Assembly (NCBI GenBank): GCA_026826555.1
Contig: JAKSZT010053881.1
Coordinates: 6,319,759-6,383,758 of the forward strand
Length of the DNA: 64,000 nucleotides
Source: Tolypeutes matacus
Taxonomy: Eukaryota; Chordata; Mammalia; Cingulata; Chlamyphoridae
Reading direction: 5' to 3'
A program made the translations under genes and the position numbers. The notes under the pieces are model-generated. The model worked only from the letters and a program-made list of their open reading frames with translations. It was not told the origin of the DNA and ran no database searches. Position 1 is the stretch's first letter. Each line of letters begins with the position of its first letter. Shown in pieces: positions 60,524 to 64,000 of this stretch.

Positions 60524-62744
60524 AAATAAAAGGCATCCGAATTGGAAATTAAGAAAAAAAACTTTCCTCATTTGCAGATGACATGAGCCTATAAACAGAA
60601 AATCCTTAAAAATCCAAAACAAAGCTACTAAAGCTAATAAATGAATTCAGCAAAGTGGCAGGGTACAAGATCAACACCAAAAATCCAGTAGTGCTTATAC
60701 ACAAAGCAATAAATAATAGGAAGAAGAAATTAAGAAAAATTTCATTCACAATAGCAGCTAAAGGAATCAAATACATAGAAACTCATCTAACCATGGATGT
60801 AAAGGACATGTACACAGAAAACTACAAAACATAGCTAAAAGAAATCAAAGACCTAAATAAATGGAAGGATATTCTGTATTCATGAATTGGAAGACTAAAT
60901 GTCATTAAGATATCAATCCTCCCCAAAGCAATTTATAGATTTGATGTAACCCCCCAAAAAGTTCCAATAACTTTCTTTACAGAAATGGAAAAGTCAATCA
61001 TCAAATTTATACGGAACGGTAAAGGACCCTGAATAGCTAAAGCCATCTTGAAAAGGAAGAACGAAGTTGGAGGACTCAGACTTCCTGATCTTAAAACTTA
61101 TTACAAAGTCACAGTAATCAAAACAGCATGGTACTGGCATAAGGACAGACATATAGACAAAAGGAATCAAATTGAGAGCTCAGAAATAAACCCTTACATT
61201 TATAGGCAACTGAATTTTGACAAGGGCCAAAGAGTACTCAATTGAGAAAGAATAGTCTCTTCAACTATGCTGGGAAAACTGAATCACCATTTGTGGAAAA
61301 AAAAAAAAAGAGGACCCTTATCACACATCTTATATAGAAATGAACTCAAAATGGATGAAAGGCCCAAATATAACAGACCAAACTATCATACTCCTCAAAG
61401 AAAACTTAAGAGCATCTTCGGGACCTTGTATTAGATAATGGTTTCTTTGACTTTACATCTAAAGCACAAGCAATAAAAGTAAAAATTGATAAATGGAACA
61501 TTAACAAATTAAAAATTTTTGTGCCTCAAAGGGATTTATTATGAAAGTAAAATGCCAACCTATATAATGGGAGAAAATATTTGGAAACCACATATCTGAT
61601 AAGGGTTTAATTTTCAGAATATATAAAGAAATCCTTAAACTTAACAACAAAAACACAAACAACACAATTTAAAAAGGGCAAATGATTTGAATAGACCTCT
61701 CTCCAAAGATATACAAATTGCCAGAAAGCACATGAAAAGATGCTAACATTAGCTATAAGGAAAATACAGATCAAAACCACAGTGAGATATCATTCACACC
61801 CATTAGAATGGCTGCTATTACAAAAACAGAAAATAACAAATGTTGGAGAGGGTGCAGAGAAATAAGAACACACATTCATTGCTGGTGGCAATGTAAATGA
61901 TGCAAGCACTGTGGAAGACAACTTGGTGGTTCATCAGAAAGCTAAGTATAGAACTAGCATACAACCCAGCAACCCCACTACTAGGTATATACCAGAAGAA
62001 ATGAAAACACAGACTCGAACAGATATTAGCATCTCAATATTCATAGCAGCATTATTCACAATGCCAAAAGATGGTAGCAACCTAAGTATCCATCAACTGA
62101 TGAATGGATAAATAAAATGTGGTATACACATACAATGGAGTATTATTCAGTCATAAAAATAAATGAAGTCCTGATACTAGCGACAACGTAGATGAACATT
62201 TAAGACATCATGTTGAGTGAAATAAGCTAGACACTAAAGGACAAATATTATATGAGCTCACTGAATTGAAATCATTTTTAATAAGCAAACTCATAGAGTC
62301 AGAATCTAGAATACACGTTACCAGAAGATAGGGTAGGTATAGGGAATGGGAACTGAGGCTTAAATTATACAGGTTTTGTTTTTGGAATGATGGAAATGTT
62401 TTGGTAGTGAATGGTGGTGATGATAGCACAACATTCTGAACATAATTAACAGCCCTGAAATATATACCTGAATGTGATTAAATGGGGAAACATTAGATTG
62501 TATAAATGATAATAGAATTTTTTTTTTAAATCCATGAAATGACACTACATAAACAGTGAACCCTAAGTTAAACCATGTATTATAGGTAGTAGCACAATTG
62601 TAAAAATGTGCTATCAATAATTGTACCAAATGCTCCACACCAACGCAAGGTGTTCATATAGGGTGGTATAAGGGAATCCTGTATTTTATGCATGATTGTT
62701 CTGTAAACCCACAACTTCTCTAATAAATAAGGAAACAAAGAAAA

Positions 62745-64000
62745 AGATCTCTAATTAGTAAATTAACCTCATACCTGTAGGAACTAGAAAAACAAGAACG
62801 AACTACATCCAAAATGAACAAAAGAAGGAAATAATAAAGATCAGACTGGAAATAAATGAAATAGAGAATAAAAGTAAAGATAATCAATGAAACCAAAAGT
62901 TAGTTATTTGAAAAGAGGGACAAAATTGACAAATCTTTAGCTACAATTACAAAGAAAAAAATTAGAGAAGAAGAAAAAACACATCAGAATTGAAAGGGAG
63001 AACATTGCCACTGATCTTACAGAAATAAAAAGGATAATAAGAGCATATTATGAATAATTGTACATAAACAAATTAGATAACCTAGATAAAAAAGAGTATT
63101 CATAGAAACACACAAATTACCTAAACAAACCTGAAAGGAAATAAAAGAGGCCAAAAACAAGTAAAGAAATTGAAGCAATAATCCAAACCACCTAACAAGG
63201 AAATGTCCAAGACCAGATGACTTCACTGGTGATTTTACCAAACATTTCAAGTAGAATTAACACCAAACCTGCTCAAACTCTTCCAAAAATTGAAGAGGAT
63301 GGAACACTTCATAGTTCATTATATGAAACCAGTATCACCCTAATACCAAAGCCAGACAAATATATTACAAGAAAAAAAATTGTCGAACAATATCTATGGT
63401 GGTTTGAAGCTGTATGTACCCCAGAAAAACAAGTTTTTTAGTTAATCCTTTCCTGTGGGTGTAAACCCAATTTAGGTAGAACCTTTAAATGAGGCTACTT
63501 CAGTTAAGGTGTGACCCATCTCATTCAGGATGGGTTTTAATCCTATACTGGAGTCCTTCATAAACAGAATGAATATATATATAGAGAAAACCTCAGGAAG
63601 CAAGAAATCAGCGAAACCAAAAGAAAAGCGAAAGGATAGGAGATGTCACCATGTGCTTTGCAATACGACAGAGGAGCCAGGATTTCTGGTAGCAACCCCA
63701 GAATGCCAGTCTTCCAGTCTTCAGGAAGAAAACATCACCTTGATGATGCCTGGACATTTTTCCAGCCTCAAACTGTAAGCTAATAAATTCCCATTGTTTT
63801 AGTCTAACCATTTCATCATATTTCTTCCAGCAGCCTAGGAAACTAAAACAATATCCCTTATGAATATAGATGTAAAAATCCTCAAAATCTGTGAGGATAC
63901 TCAATCCAACAGCATATTAAAAGAATTATACACTATGAACAAGAAGGATTTTTTCTCATGTATGCAAAGGCGGTTCAAGATAAGAAAATCAATTACTGTA
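62745..64000 (+). mobile_element. L1 ORF2 fragment running off the window
   Basis: ORF2 sequence (GGAACTAGAAAAACAAGAAC; CAAGACCAGATGACTTCACT near 63208; CTCAAACTCTTCCAAAAATT) resumes after an LTR at 63851 (AATATAGATGTAAAAATCCT; GGCGGTTCAAGATAAGAAAA). All frames are short and broken. Confidence 0.82.
63395..63850 (+). repeat. MaLR-like solo LTR with 5-bp target duplication
   Basis: The LTR starts TATGGTGGTTTGAAGCTGTA and ends GGAAACTAAAACA. Perfect repeats ATATC flank it (63390-63394, 63851-63855). At 456 bp it is a shorter version of the one at 28245-31017 and sits in L1 ORF2. Confidence 0.9.

Larger units (their letters stand above)
58985..62110 (+). pseudogene. L1 ORF2 remnant
   Basis: Reverse-transcriptase core sequence near 60570 reads SFADDM, so the two catalytic Asp residues are kept, but a stop follows two residues on. 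The longest frames are 61048-61245 ([20 protein letters not shown]) and 61911-62111. Frameshifts and the SINE inserts break the rest. The endonuclease is absent. Confidence 0.8.
58086..62740 (+). mobile_element. L1 element lacking ORF1, antisense in the GBP intron
   Basis: The 5' end (GGCAGAGTAGGGAGCTCC) is followed by about 0.9 kb of 5' UTR. Near 58985 it jumps to mid ORF2 (GTGGAAGAACTAGAAAAAGA), skipping ORF1 and the endonuclease. ORF2 continues to about 62200 and the 3' UTR (GTGGTGATGATAGCACAACA; AATCCTGTATTTTATGCATG) to an A-rich end at 62730. Inserts at 59840-60203 and 60443-60523 are SINEs. Confidence 0.85.

Overview
This window looks like nuclear DNA from a placental mammal, most likely an armadillo (Xenarthra, Dasypus-like). 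The reasons are tRNA-derived SINEs of the DAS type, many LINE-1 (L1) copies sharing one distinctive 3' end, MaLR-like LTRs, and split exons of interferon-inducible guanylate-binding proteins (GBPs). It is a low-gene-density, AT-rich stretch of a GBP cluster. The species call is inference from repeats; no search was run.

Genes. Two GBP genes lie on the minus strand. At the left edge (96-304) is the first coding exon of a GBP1/2/3/5-type gene, with its P-loop. Its 5' UTR exon ends at a splice donor at 3585, and a canonical interferon-stimulated response element lies at 3806-3817. The rest of that gene is left of the window. At the right, three exons (57696-57798, 57163-57356, 55383-55604) encode the C-terminal coiled-coil end of a GBP4/6/7-type gene whose earlier exons must lie beyond position 64000. 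Both genes would encode interferon-induced dynamin-like GTPases of cell-autonomous immunity. Between them are about 52 kb of intergenic DNA.

Intergenic DNA. 4.3-7.3 kb holds a decayed copine-8 (CPNE8) retrocopy on the minus strand. 7.4-35.2 kb is a nested pile of L1 elements: two plus-strand L1s with 5' UTRs (8.6-13.7 and 13.7-17.7 kb), then an old minus-strand L1 (17.9-35.2 kb) split by two younger minus-strand L1s and by an LTR that itself carries a 2.1-kb repeat. 35.2-39.1 kb contains unassigned DNA and a minus-strand endogenous-retrovirus pol (integrase) relic. 39.1-45.4 kb is another plus-strand L1, holding a 5'-truncated L1 interrupted by a 400-N assembly gap, and a probable solo LTR. 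45.4-53.7 kb holds several copies of the 2.1-kb repeat family, two LTRs and an L1 3' fragment. The right-hand GBP intron (57.9-64 kb) is filled by L1s lying antisense to the gene.

No new protein system is visible. The most unusual structures are an L1 5' UTR built of two tandem arrays (2 x 382 bp, then ten ~110-bp units), a SINE and a downstream repeat that appear to have moved as one unit, a tail-less 81-bp tRNA-SINE with a perfect 17-bp target duplication, and the 2.1-kb repeat family with an L1-like 3' end. All L1, ERV and CPNE8 reading frames seen are broken.
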